From Salinispora vitiensis (GTDB taxonomy: Bacteria; Actinomycetota; Actinomycetes; Mycobacteriales; Micromonosporaceae), in contig NZ_KB900388.1 of assembly GCF_000378825.1 (NCBI RefSeq), positions 3,877,654-3,941,653 on the forward strand: a stretch of DNA of 64,000 nt. The letters are read 5' to 3'. A program made the position numbers and the translations under genes. The notes beneath the pieces were generated by a model. It ran no database searches and was not told where the DNA came from. It was given only the letters and a program-made list of their open reading frames with translations. Of the stretch, positions 22,634 to 31,048 are shown one piece after another (the stretch's first letter is position 1; each line of letters opens with the position of its first letter).

Positions 22634-23062
22634 GTGTCCGAATCCTCCCTCGCGGAACTCCTCCGGGCCCGTGGGCTGCGCTTGACAGCGCAGCGGCAGC
22701 TCGTCCTCCAGGCGGTGTTGGATCTGGGGCATGCCACCCCGGAGCAGGTCCACACGGCTGTCCGGGAGGTGGCCGCCGGGGTCAACATCACTACCATCTA
22801 CCGCACGCTGGAGCTGCTGGAACGGCTCGGCCTGGTGACGCACACCCACCTCTCGCATGGCTCGCCGACCTTCCACGCGGCCGGCGAGGACCAGCACGTG
22901 CACCTGGTCTGCCGGGAGTGCGGCGCGATCGACGAGATCGATCCCGCCCTGCTGCGCCCGTTGGCTGACCAGCTTGCCGAGCAGCGGGGGTTCCGGGTGG
23001 ACGTCGGCCATGTCTCCCTCTTCGGCCGCTGTAGTCGCTGCGCGAACGGGGAGCAAGAATGA
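22634..23062 (+). CDS. Fur-family metal regulator
   Basis: The 142-aa protein has a Fur winged helix (LRARGLRLTAQRQLVLQAVLDLGHATPEQVHTAV ... INITTIYRTLELLERLGLV-like) and the metal-site region HLSHGSPTFHAAGEDQHVHLVCRECGAIDEI with a C-terminal CSRC; the two CxxC pairs form the structural zinc site. Whether it senses iron, zinc, nickel or peroxide cannot be read reliably. GTG 22634 lies 6 bases after TATGCT, a leaderless start. The stop overlaps the ygfZ ATG. Confidence 0.9.
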   Translation: MSESSLAELLRARGLRLTAQRQLVLQAVLDLGHATPEQVHTAVREVAAGVNITTIYRTLELLERLGLVTHTHLSHGSPTFHAAGEDQHVHLVCRECGAIDEIDPALLRPLADQLAEQRGFRVDVGHVSLFGRCSRCANGEQE

Positions 23063-24168
23063 TCGACATTGCCGGGGCGGTCTCCGTCGAGAGCATCGAC
23101 GAGGACAGCCGGGATCAACCGGAGCCGGCGCACGCCGCGGCGGGGGTCCGCTCGGTGGCGGCGCACTACGGGGACCCGCTGCGCGAGCAGCGCACCCTGG
23201 AGACGGCGGTCGGCCTGGTCGACCGTTCGCACCGGGGGGTGATCGCGGTGCCGGGCGAGGATCGTCTCGGCTGGCTGCACACGCTCACCACGCAGCACCT
23301 GGCGGACCTGCCCGCTGGGCAGGGCACCGAGTTGCTGGTGCTCTCCCCGCACGGGCACGTCGAGCAGCACGCGATGGTGGCCGAGGAGGGCGGCACGACC
23401 TGGCTGGACACCGAGCCGGGCGACACCGGTGGGCTGCTCGGGTATCTGGAGCGGATGCGCTTTTTCAGCAAGGTGGAGCCGCGCGACGTGACGCCGGAGC
23501 ACGCCCTGCTCTCGCTGGTCGGCCCGGCGGCGGTGGACGCCGTGGCGACGCTCGGCGTCGCCGGCCTGGCGGAGCCGGACCTGCTCGAGGTGCCCGGCCC
23601 GAAGTTCCGGGCCGGCTCGGTGCCGCCCCGGTCGACGGTGCGCTACGACGTCCGTGCGCTACCGATCGGGGGCTGGGCCCGCCGTGGCCCGCTCGGCGTT
23701 GACCTGCTGGTGGCTCGGGAGGCCATGGGCCGGGTGGTGGCCGAGCTGCGCGGCGCGGACGTGCCGGTCGCCGGGCTCTGGGCGTACGAGGCGGTGCGGG
23801 TGGCCGCCCGTCGGCCCCGGGTCGGGCTGGATACCGACCACCGGAGCATTCCGGCGGAGGTGGGCCTGGTGGGGCCGGCCGTACACCTGGAGAAGGGCTG
23901 CTACCGGGGGCAGGAGACGGTGGCCCGGGTGCACAACATGGGTCGGCCGCCGCGTCGGCTGGTCCTCCTGCACCTGGACGGGGTGACCACGGACCAGCCA
24001 CCGTCGGCCGGCACTCCGGTGACTCGGGATGGGCGGACGGTCGGCTTCGTCGGCACCGCCGTGCACCACCACGAGCTGGGCCAGGTCGCCCTGGCGGTGG
24101 TCAAGCGCAACGTGCCCGACGACGCCCGGCTACTGGTCGGGGAGACCGCCGCGATGATCGATAGCTAG
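23059..24168 (+). CDS. ygfZ: Folate-binding YgfZ/GcvT-like Fe-S maintenance protein
   Basis: The 369-aa protein is of the tetrahydrofolate-binding GcvT-like superfamily and carries the YgfZ signature KGCYRGQETVAR around residues 278-285. YgfZ supports assembly or repair of some Fe-S enzymes in a folate-dependent way. Its ATG overlaps the Fur-family stop (ATGA), which couples it to a metal regulator and fits an iron/Fe-S function. The first ~30 residues are a poorly conserved, acidic extension. Confidence 0.9.
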   Translation: MIDIAGAVSVESIDEDSRDQPEPAHAAAGVRSVAAHYGDPLREQRTLETAVGLVDRSHRGVIAVPGEDRLGWLHTLTTQHLADLPAGQGTELLVLSPHGHVEQHAMVAEEGGTTWLDTEPGDTGGLLGYLERMRFFSKVEPRDVTPEHALLSLVGPAAVDAVATLGVAGLAEPDLLEVPGPKFRAGSVPPRSTVRYDVRALPIGGWARRGPLGVDLLVAREAMGRVVAELRGADVPVAGLWAYEAVRVAARRPRVGLDTDHRSIPAEVGLVGPAVHLEKGCYRGQETVARVHNMGRPPRRLVLLHLDGVTTDQPPSAGTPVTRDGRTVGFVGTAVHHHELGQVALAVVKRNVPDDARLLVGETAAMIDS

Positions 24169-24278
24169 CAAGGAACCCGGTCAGACGTCGTTCGCAGCGG
24201 AAGGATTCAGGTTTTCCGGCCGGCATGCCGGAAGACTTCCGGCCGGACGGTCGTCGATCGGGCGACTAGGATCCGGTA

Positions 24279-25121
24279 ATGACGACAGGGACGTTGATCA
24301 CGGTTGCCCCGACCGGGGCCGAGTCGGCCAAGGTTGAGGTGCCGGCGCTGCCGGTCACCCTCGATGAGCTGCTGCTGACCGCGAAGGAGTGCGAGGCCCT
24401 GGGCGCCTCCGTGGTCCACGTCCACATCCGGGACGCCGCGGCGCAGCCGACCCTCGACCCGCGGCGGCTGCGCGAGACCGTCGCGGCGCTCCGCGAGCGC
24501 ACCGACCTGGTGGTGCAGCTCTCCTCGGGGGGCGCGGTGAGCGACCCGGAGGCCGACCGGCTCGCCGTACTCGATGCCGCTCCGGACATGGCCTCCTGCA
24601 CGATGGGCACGGTCAATTTCGGCACCGACGTGTTTCTCAACCGGTGGGAGTTCATCGTCGAGTTGCACACCCGGATGCAGGAACGCGGCATCGTCCCGGA
24701 GTACGAGATCTTCGACCTGGGGCATCTCACCGCCCTGCAGCGCCTGCTCGGCAAGTACGGCCTGCCGGCCGGCGGGCATGTGCACGTTGACCTCGTCATG
24801 GGAGTGCCCGGCGGAATGCCCGGCACTCCCGCGGCTCTGGTGGCCGCCGAGCAGATGCTGCGGGACCTGCCAACCGGCACCACCTTCTCGGCGACCGGCG
24901 TCGGTCGGAGCACGATCCCGGTCCTGCTGGCCTCGCTCTCGGCCGGCGGCCACCTGCGGGTGGGCATGGAGGACACGGTGACCTACGCCAAGGGGCAGCC
25001 GGTCGAGTCCAACATGCAGCTCGTGGCCCGCGCGGTCGGCTTCGCCCAGCTCGCTCAGCGTCCTCCGCTCACCACCGCCGAGGCCCGGGAACTACTCGGC
25101 GTGCCGGCCCTTCGCCGGTAA
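24279..25121 (+). CDS. BKACE (DUF849) beta-keto acid cleavage enzyme
   Basis: The 280-aa protein is a TIM barrel of the 3-keto-5-aminohexanoate cleavage family: ITVAPTGAESAK at the first strand, VVHVHIRDAAAQPTLDPRRLRETV carrying the zinc-binding HxH, SSGG, ASCTMGTVNFGTDVF, and HVHVDLVMGVPGGMPGT. These enzymes condense or cleave a beta-keto acid with acetyl-CoA; the substrate varies and cannot be predicted here. ATG 24279 is 6 bases after TAGGAT (leaderless). Confidence 0.88.
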   Translation: MTTGTLITVAPTGAESAKVEVPALPVTLDELLLTAKECEALGASVVHVHIRDAAAQPTLDPRRLRETVAALRERTDLVVQLSSGGAVSDPEADRLAVLDAAPDMASCTMGTVNFGTDVFLNRWEFIVELHTRMQERGIVPEYEIFDLGHLTALQRLLGKYGLPAGGHVHVDLVMGVPGGMPGTPAALVAAEQMLRDLPTGTTFSATGVGRSTIPVLLASLSAGGHLRVGMEDTVTYAKGQPVESNMQLVARAVGFAQLAQRPPLTTAEARELLGVPALRR

Positions 25122-25214
25122 GTGGTGTGTTGGGGGTAGCCCCCTGACGTCGCGTTCCCAATTCCCTGGTCACCCGTCGGCTGGACGTTCCCGAAGGGCG
25201 GTAACGTCCACCCC

Positions 25215-26174
25215 GTGGGAAAGACGTACGAGGGCGGCGTGCCGCTCGCTGAGGTGGTCCGGTCGGGTTTCGTCGAGGGTGTGCATCGCGGGTCGGTGGT
25301 GGCGCTCGACGCGACTGGCGCGGCGGTGGCGAGGGCGGGGGATGTGACGTCGCCGATCTTCCCCCGATCGTCGAACAAGCCGTTGCAGACGGTGGGAATG
25401 ATCCGGGCGGGCCTGCGGCTGGGCGACTCGGCTGACCTCGCCCTGGTATCGGCCAGCCACGAGGGGGAGGATTTCCACCGGGCCCGGGTCGGTGGGTTGT
25501 TGGCGCGGGCCGGGCTCGACGAGTCCGCGTTGCACTGCCCGCCCGACCTGCCGGCGGACGAAGCGGCGCGGGAGGCGGTGTTGCGCGCCGGTGGTGGCCC
25601 GACCCGGATCCAGATGAACTGCTCCGGAAAGCACACCGGAATGCTGCTGACCTGCCAGGCGGCGGGCTGGCCCGAGGAGGGGTACTGGCGCAGCGAGCAC
25701 CCGCTGCAGGAGCGGTTGCGAGCGGCGGTCGAGGAGTTCACCGACGAGCCGGCGGCGGCGGTCGGGATCGACGGCTGTGGCGCACCGGTGCTGGCCGTGT
25801 CGTTGTCCGGCCTTGCCCTGGCGTACCTGCGGCTGGTGCAGGCGGAGCCGGGCTCGCCGGAGCGGGCGGTGGCGGACTCGATGCGGGCGCATCCGGAGAT
25901 CGTCGGCGGTACGCGGGCCGACGACAGCCGGGTGATGCGGGCGGTGTCGGGGCTGCTCGCGAAGATCGGGGTGGAGGGGGTCATCGCCGCGGCGGTCCCG
26001 GGCGTCGGTGCGGTGGCGATGAAGATCGACGATGGCGCCGGCCGGGCCCGGATGCCGGTGCTGGTATCCGCGCTGCGCCGGCTCGGGGTGCGGGCACCGG
26101 CGTTGGCGGAGTTCGCTGAGGTCCCGCTCCTCGGCGGGGGACGGCCGGTGGGCGCGGTGCGATCGCTCTGGTAA
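25215..26174 (+). CDS. Asparaginase (Rhizobium etli type II family)
   Basis: The 319-aa protein carries the thermolabile asparaginase family pattern: VVRSGFVEGVHRGSVVALD, FPRSSNKPLQTVGMI with the SxxK active-site-like dyad, SASHEGEDFHRARV, NCSGKHTGML, GIDGCGAPVLAVSL. This family is unrelated to classical EcAII asparaginases and deamidates L-asparagine. GTG 25215 lies 7 bases after TAACGT. No asparagine transporter is adjacent. Confidence 0.88.
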   Translation: MGKTYEGGVPLAEVVRSGFVEGVHRGSVVALDATGAAVARAGDVTSPIFPRSSNKPLQTVGMIRAGLRLGDSADLALVSASHEGEDFHRARVGGLLARAGLDESALHCPPDLPADEAAREAVLRAGGGPTRIQMNCSGKHTGMLLTCQAAGWPEEGYWRSEHPLQERLRAAVEEFTDEPAAAVGIDGCGAPVLAVSLSGLALAYLRLVQAEPGSPERAVADSMRAHPEIVGGTRADDSRVMRAVSGLLAKIGVEGVIAAAVPGVGAVAMKIDDGAGRARMPVLVSALRRLGVRAPALAEFAEVPLLGGGRPVGAVRSLW

Positions 26175-26251
26175 CCCGCTTCGCCGGAAGGTGGTTTGGT
26201 GCGGTGCTGGCTGCGACTGGGCGGCCAGCACCACGACGGCGGGGCGCGCCC

Positions 26252-26294
26252 GGCGCTAACTCTGGCTAGCATTTTGCTTGCAGGAGTTAGCGCC
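26252..26294. promoter_or_regulatory. Inverted repeat over the promoter of the XRE regulator gene
   Basis: GGCGCTAACTC (26252-26262) and GAGTTAGCGCC (26284-26294) are perfect 11-bp arms with a 21-base spacer. The right arm lies in the 17-base spacer between TTGCAG (26278-26283) and TAGCGT (26301-26306), the probable -35 and -10. This is a good candidate for an autoregulatory operator. Confidence 0.6.
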
Positions 26295-26312
26295 GCGAGC
26301 TAGCGTTGAGTT

Positions 26313-26960
26313 ATGGCCAGTGGTAAAGACCTTCCCAACATCGGCGGGTTCATTCGCGACCTGCGCCGGAGTGCGAAGATCTCCCTCCGGCAGCTGTCCG
26401 AGCAGGCGGGAGTCAGCAACCCGTACCTGAGTCAGATCGAGCGCGGGCTGCGCAAGCCCAGCGCTGAGGTGCTGCAGCAGCTCGCCAGCGCGCTGCGGGT
26501 CTCCACTCCGGCGATGTACCTGCGGGCCGGGCTGCTGGATGACCGGGAGGGGCAGGGCGTTCTCGCCGCGATAGCCGTGGACCCCGACCTGACCATGGCA
26601 CAGAAGCAGTCGCTCACCCAGATCTACGAGACGTTCCGTCGCGAGAACGCGCGGCTCGCGGAGGCGACCGCCGCCGCCGACGCGGCGTCGGCCGAGTCGG
26701 CGACCGGCCCGGTCACCACCGAATCGGTCGCCGCGCCCACCACCGAGGCTGCGACGGGCGCGGTCACCACCGAATCGGTCGCCGCCGCACCCACCACCGA
26801 GGCTGCGACCGGCACGGTCACCACCGGTTCGGTCGCCGGCCCGTCCGCAACCGAACCGGAGCCGAGCCCAGCCGAGCCGCCGGGTGCCTCCGCCGACCTA
26901 GCCAACATCGCGGTCACCGGCCCGACGACGACCGGGGGCACGCCGACCGGCGGTGCGTGA
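26313..26960 (+). CDS. XRE-family regulator with a repetitive Thr/Pro/Ala tail
   Basis: The N-terminal ~65 residues are a Cro/CI helix-turn-helix (IRDLRRSAKISLRQLSEQAGVSNPYLSQIERGLRKPSAEVLQQLASALRV), followed by a short conserved extension (MYLRAGLLDDREGQGVLAAIAVDPDLTMAQKQSLTQIYETFRREN). The remaining ~95 residues are low complexity with three imperfect copies of a TTESVAAPTTEAATG-like unit. It resembles the regulator just upstream of hbhA in M. tuberculosis (Rv0474, from memory). ATG 26313 is 6 bases after TAGCGT. Confidence 0.88.
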   Translation: MASGKDLPNIGGFIRDLRRSAKISLRQLSEQAGVSNPYLSQIERGLRKPSAEVLQQLASALRVSTPAMYLRAGLLDDREGQGVLAAIAVDPDLTMAQKQSLTQIYETFRRENARLAEATAAADAASAESATGPVTTESVAAPTTEAATGAVTTESVAAAPTTEAATGTVTTGSVAGPSATEPEPSPAEPPGASADLANIAVTGPTTTGGTPTGGA

Positions 26961-27064
26961 GTCGCACCGCCATCGACCCGACTCCGTTCCTGTTCCGACG
27001 CCAGTGCAGCAGTCCGCCCGAAGGGCGACCCCGAAGCCGCCGACGCGGTTGAAGAGGAGAAACG

Positions 27065-27736
27065 ATGACTAGTCAGCCTAAAACCAGTCGTATCCCCGCC
27101 CCCCTCTACGCCGCCGCCGGTGCCGGCGACCTGGCGTACCAGCAGCTGCGAAAGCTCCCCGCGGCCGTGAGTGAGCTGCGCGACCGGGTCGCTGCCGACC
27201 TCAGCACGGTAGACGGGGCCGAGCTGCGTCAGAAGGCCACCGAGACGCTGCGTACGGCGACCGCTGCCGCGGAGAACCTGCGCCGGCGGGCCGCCAGCGA
27301 CCTGGACCTCGACCGCCTTCGGGAGACCGCCACCCGCAACGCAGCCGTCGTGGTGGCCAGCGCCCAGGCCGCGCAGGAGCGGGCAGTCGCCACCTACGGC
27401 GCGCTCGTCGGTCACGGGGAGCGGGTCGTCGGCGCCGGCGTGCTCGAGGCCGCCGACACGGTGAACACCGACATCGAGACGACCGAGCAGGCCCCGGCGC
27501 CGACCCCGGCGCAGCTCGCCGAGGCCGCCGAGGTAAAGCCACCCGCTGTCACGAAGCGTGCCACCTCGTCCGCCGAGGCCAAGCCGGCGGCCGTTGCGAA
27601 GCGTGCCACCAAGGCCGCCGAGGCCAAGCCGGCGGCGGCCGTCGCGAAGCGTGCCACCAAGGCCGCCGGCAAGCCGGCCTCCTCGGCACCGAAGTCACCG
27701 CGCGCGACGAAGCGGACCCCGCCGGCCGGTAGCTGA
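27065..27736 (+). CDS. HbhA-like protein with a Lys/Ala-rich tail
   Basis: The 223-aa protein has a short N-terminus with PLYAAAGAGDLAYQQLRKLP, a long amphipathic helical region (to ~residue 130) and a C-terminal tail made of AKPAA(A)VAKRATKAA-type repeats. The layout matches the mycobacterial heparin-binding haemagglutinin HbhA, whose Lys/Ala/Pro repeats bind sulfated sugars. In a soil or marine actinomycete the tail more probably binds nucleic acid, glycans or acidic polymers. GAGGAG lies before ATG 27065. It sits between an XRE gene and DUF2516, as in mycobacteria. Confidence 0.75.
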   Translation: MTSQPKTSRIPAPLYAAAGAGDLAYQQLRKLPAAVSELRDRVAADLSTVDGAELRQKATETLRTATAAAENLRRRAASDLDLDRLRETATRNAAVVVASAQAAQERAVATYGALVGHGERVVGAGVLEAADTVNTDIETTEQAPAPTPAQLAEAAEVKPPAVTKRATSSAEAKPAAVAKRATKAAEAKPAAAVAKRATKAAGKPASSAPKSPRATKRTPPAGS

Positions 27737-27765
27737 CCTGCGGCGCCGGGCGAGAGCCCGGTGAC

Positions 27766-27813
27766 GCCGAAGACCCTGGGGGCGGCCTGACGGACGCCTC
27801 CGGGGTCTTCGGC
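27766..27813 (+). terminator. Terminator after the HbhA-like gene
   Basis: GCCGAAGACCC (27766-27776) pairs perfectly with GGGTCTTCGGC (27803-27813); an internal GGCGGCC/GGACGCC region may extend the stem. It ends one base before the TATGCT box of the next gene. Confidence 0.65.
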
Positions 27814-27827
27814 ATATGCTTGCCGGC

Positions 27828-28142
27828 ATGGCCATCGCCGCGCCGTTCGCTTTTGAGGTTCGCTACGTTATAGAGCTGATCCTGCTCGTCTTCGCGCTCA
27901 TCGTGCAGGGAGTCGCCCTGGTCCACGTCATCACCCAGCGGTCCGACGCGTTCGCTGCGGTCGGCACCATGCCGAAGGGTGCCTGGGTGGCGATCCTCGC
28001 CGTCTGCCTGGTGTTCACCCTGCTCACCTCCGGCCGGCTCAGCATCTTTGGCCTGGTCGGCATCGCCGCTGGGTTGATCTATCTGCTCGACGTCCGGACG
28101 GGTCTGCGCGATCTCCGGGGTGGCCGGGGGAACTCCTGGTGA
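27828..28142 (+). CDS. DUF2516 membrane protein
   Basis: This 104-aa protein has three or four transmembrane segments (FEVRYVIELILLVFALIVQGVALVHVI; WVAILAVCLVFTLLTSG; IFGLVGIAAGLIYLLDVR) and matches the DUF2516 layout of Rv0476, which follows hbhA in mycobacteria. ATG 27828 is 7 bases after TATGCT (27815-27820), a leaderless start just beyond the HbhA terminator. Its stop overlaps the GTG of the downstream hydrolase. Confidence 0.82.
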   Translation: MAIAAPFAFEVRYVIELILLVFALIVQGVALVHVITQRSDAFAAVGTMPKGAWVAILAVCLVFTLLTSGRLSIFGLVGIAAGLIYLLDVRTGLRDLRGGRGNSW

Positions 28143-29026
28143 GAGGCTTCCGGTGGCCGCCCCCACCGGATGGTGGCCCCCGCACCTGGGGTCCCGGGCC
28201 GAGTGCTCCCCGCACCGGTCGACCGGCACTGCCGGAGCCGGAGACCGAGCTGGTCGCCACTCCGCACGGCGTTGACCTGGAGCAGTTGGCCACCGGGGCA
28301 GGCGATCCGGTCACCGTCTTCGCGCACGGTCTGGGCAGCGGCATCGCCACCACCCGTCCCTTCGGCAGTGGCGTCACCGGCCGCAGACTCTTCTTCCAGT
28401 TCCGTGGGCATGGTCGCTCCGCCGCCCCGACCGGGCCGTGGACGTACCACGACCTCGCGCGCGACCTGCGGTCGATCGCCGACCAGGGCCTCGCGACCCG
28501 GGCGTTCGGCGCGAGCCTGGGCGCGGGTGCGCTCTGCCGGCTACTCGCCGACAACCCGACGCGGTTCGACCGGCTGGTCTTCTACCTCCCGGCGGTGCTG
28601 GACCGGCCGCGGGGCGATGCCGCCCGCCGCCGGCTGACGGCACTGCTCGACGCGGTCGGCAGCGGTGATGTCGGTCAGCTCGCGGAGGTGGTCCAGCTGG
28701 AGCTTCCACCGGCCGTCCGGAACACGCCGGCCGGTTGGGCGTACCTCCGGCAGCGCCTCGATCAGCTTTTGCGGGACGGTCTCGGCTCGGGACTGGTCGG
28801 CCTACCCGAGTCGGTGCCGGTTCGCGACGCCACGGAACTCGCCGAGGTCGCGGCGCCGGCTCTGGTGATCGGGTGCGTCGGCGACGAGCTGCATCCGGTC
28901 GAGGTCGCCGAGCGGCTCGCTGCCGCGTTACCCCAGGCCACCCTGCACGTGTACGACCGGCCTGGGGTCCTCTGGGCCAAGCGCGCCGACCTTCGGGAGC
29001 GCATCTCCTCCTTCTTCAACGAGTAG
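28139..29026 (+). CDS. Alpha/beta-hydrolase
   Basis: The 295-aa protein has a ~40-residue Pro-rich leader and an alpha/beta-hydrolase fold: HGLGSGIATTRPF (oxyanion), FRGHGRSAAP, nucleophile elbow AFGASLGAGALC and acid VIGCVGDELHPVE. The region where the catalytic His is expected reads TLHVYDRPGVLWAKRADL; an obvious His after strand 8 is missing, so it may be inactive or use another residue. GTG 28139 overlaps the DUF2516 stop (GTGA). Substrate unknown. Confidence 0.8.
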   Translation: MRGFRWPPPPDGGPRTWGPGPSAPRTGRPALPEPETELVATPHGVDLEQLATGAGDPVTVFAHGLGSGIATTRPFGSGVTGRRLFFQFRGHGRSAAPTGPWTYHDLARDLRSIADQGLATRAFGASLGAGALCRLLADNPTRFDRLVFYLPAVLDRPRGDAARRRLTALLDAVGSGDVGQLAEVVQLELPPAVRNTPAGWAYLRQRLDQLLRDGLGSGLVGLPESVPVRDATELAEVAAPALVIGCVGDELHPVEVAERLAAALPQATLHVYDRPGVLWAKRADLRERISSFFNE

Positions 29027-29209
29027 CCCGGGGCGCCTCGGCGACCTGCGTTGCGCTGGTCTTGCCGTGGGAGGAGTCTCGGGTGTGGGTGGTTGCCTCG
29101 GATACTCTCTCCTGTCCCGCACTGGAATCATTTGACCGAACCTCACGTTGAGCCCACAATGATCCCGCATCGTCGCTGATCGTGACCTCGTTACCCGGGA
29201 TCGGAGACC

Positions 29210-30193
29210 ATGACCGAATCGTCCAAGTCCGGCGATACCCCTGCCGACGAGCCCGGCGTCCGGCTGCCAGAGTGGCCACCGCTGGCGAGTTACGACGAGC
29301 CCACCGAAGTGCCAGGACGAGCACCCTGGAGACTGGGCGACCCACCGCATTCCGACGGCCTACCCCAGCAGCCGCACGGCGGGCCTCAGCCGCACGGCGG
29401 GCCTCAGCCGGACGGCGGGTCCCAGCCGCACGGCGGGTCTCAGCCGGAGGACGCCGAGCGCGGAACGGACAGCTCCGGTCACCAGGCCCTCCACCCGGAC
29501 AAGGGGCCGGCGGATACTCGCCGTTCGATCCCGGCACGTATGCGGAGTCAGGGCATCATCGTGGCGAGCTTCTTGGGGGTCATCCTGACCGCGGTCGCCT
29601 TGAACGCGCTCCAACGCTCGCCGGCGGACCCATCGTCTCCCCCCGCCACCGAGCAGGTCGCCGACGCCGAAGCCGGGCCGACAGCCGTGCCGTCGGAGTC
29701 TTCGCCGGCCCAGTCCCTGCCCCCAACACCGACCTCGACCTCGACACCGACCTCGACACCGATATCGACCTCGACCCCCATCGCGATGGATGCGACCGTG
29801 CCTCCGACACCGCCCAAGAACACGACGCAGAGCTCCACGCCACCGACAGCACCCATCCCAGGTGAGCCGCCGACGCTTCCGGACCCAACGTCAGCCTGCA
29901 CAGCGAAATACACGATTATCGAGTCGTGGCCGGGCGGCTTCAAGGGCGAAGTGAAGATCAAAAACAATTCCTCCACCTCCTGGTCCGGGTGGAGAGTCGA
30001 GTGGACCTGGCCCAGCGGTCAGAAAATCACCGAGGTGTGGGACGGCTCGCACAGTGGTTCGGGGGCCTCGGTGACGGTGACCAACATGTCGTACAACGGC
30101 ACGCTGGCTCCGAACGGCACGACCACGTTCGGCTTCCTCGCCGACATCACCGGCACGAACCAGACGCCGACCGTGACCTGCGCCAACCGCTGA
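29210..30193 (+). CDS. Membrane-anchored protein with a C-terminal CBM2 cellulose-binding module
   Basis: The 327-aa protein has a cytoplasmic region with five QPHGG/QPDGG-type repeats (residues ~54-78), one transmembrane helix (about 115-134), a Thr/Pro/Ser stalk (TPTSTSTPTSTPIS) and a C-terminal CBM2 module of ~98 residues bounded by Cys (CTAKYTIIESWPGGFKGEVKIKN ... TVTCANR) with the exposed-Trp pattern W, W, W. There is no catalytic domain. It would display a carbohydrate-binding module on the cell surface, possibly for attachment to cellulose or chitin. Confidence 0.85.
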   Translation: MTESSKSGDTPADEPGVRLPEWPPLASYDEPTEVPGRAPWRLGDPPHSDGLPQQPHGGPQPHGGPQPDGGSQPHGGSQPEDAERGTDSSGHQALHPDKGPADTRRSIPARMRSQGIIVASFLGVILTAVALNALQRSPADPSSPPATEQVADAEAGPTAVPSESSPAQSLPPTPTSTSTPTSTPISTSTPIAMDATVPPTPPKNTTQSSTPPTAPIPGEPPTLPDPTSACTAKYTIIESWPGGFKGEVKIKNNSSTSWSGWRVEWTWPSGQKITEVWDGSHSGSGASVTVTNMSYNGTLAPNGTTTFGFLADITGTNQTPTVTCANR

Positions 30194-30214
30194 CGCGACC
30201 TAGGCTCGGCGACC

Positions 30215-31036
30215 ATGAACGCATCCCCCGCTCTCGCCGCGCCCCGGACCGGGGCGGCCGGCCGCTTCTTCGCCGGTGTCGGCCTCTACCTGCGCGGCAT
30301 CGGCCTCTACCTCCGCAGCCCTGGCCTGATGCTGCTCGGCGTCCTACCGGCACTGATCTCCGGAGCGTTCTTCGTCGCCGCGTTCGGCACGCTCGGCTAT
30401 TTCGTGGACGAGCTGGCCGCGCTGATCACGCCGTTCGCCGACGACTGGTCCGGCGCCGGGCGGGGTCTGACGCGGGTAGTCGCCGGCTTGGCGCTGCTCG
30501 GGCTGGGTGGCCTGCTCACGGTGGTCGCGTTCACCGCCGTCACGTTGGTCATCGGGGACCCGTTCTACGAGAAGATCTCCGAACGGGTCGAGGATGGCCT
30601 CGGTGGTACACCCAACGCGGTGGACGTGCCGTTCTGGTCGTCGCTGTGGCACAGCCTCGTCGACTCGCTGCGGCTGGTGGGGTTGGCGGTGCTGGTCGGC
30701 GTACCCCTCTTTGTCGCCGGCTTCATCCCGGTGGTCGGTCAGACCGTGGTGCCGGCGCTCGGTGCGACCATCGGCGGCTGGCTCCTCGCGGTGGAGCTGG
30801 CAGGTGCCCCCTTCTACCGGCGTGGGCTGCGGTTGTCCGACCGGCGGGCCGCCCTCCGGGCCGACCGGCCGACCACGCTCGGCTTCGGGGTGGCGGTGTT
30901 CGTCAGCTTCCTGATCCCACTCGGCGCCGTGCTGCTCATGCCGGCGGCCGTCGCGGGCGCCGCCCTGCTGGCCCGCCGGGTGCTCGGCCAGCCCACCACT
31001 GTGGGGCCGACCGGGACCACCCAGGACGGCGCGTAA
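30215..31036 (+). CDS. EI24/CysZ-like membrane protein
   Basis: The 273-aa protein has five or six membrane segments and the EI24-domain features GVGLYLRGIGLYLRSPGLMLLGVLPALI and VIGDPFYEKISERVEDGLGG, GFIPVVGQTVVPALGATIGGWLLAVEL. CysZ members transport sulfate, but most actinobacterial EI24 proteins are uncharacterised. ATG 30215 is 8 bases after TAGGCT. It is near sulfur genes only in the wider sense, so a sulfate role is not supported by context. Confidence 0.8.
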   Translation: MNASPALAAPRTGAAGRFFAGVGLYLRGIGLYLRSPGLMLLGVLPALISGAFFVAAFGTLGYFVDELAALITPFADDWSGAGRGLTRVVAGLALLGLGGLLTVVAFTAVTLVIGDPFYEKISERVEDGLGGTPNAVDVPFWSSLWHSLVDSLRLVGLAVLVGVPLFVAGFIPVVGQTVVPALGATIGGWLLAVELAGAPFYRRGLRLSDRRAALRADRPTTLGFGVAVFVSFLIPLGAVLLMPAAVAGAALLARRVLGQPTTVGPTGTTQDGA

Positions 31037-31048
31037 AGGCGCTGTCGC

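Noticed and set aside
21635..23056. A 473-aa version of the PabC-like protein
   Set aside because: The first ~185 residues are antisense to the Fur-family and YgfZ genes and look non-coding; ATG 22501 fits a leaderless start.
24196..24240. Repeated TTCCGGCCGG near the BKACE promoter
   Set aside because: Short GC-rich palindromic pieces that are common by chance in this DNA; could be a weak terminator after ygfZ but evidence is thin.
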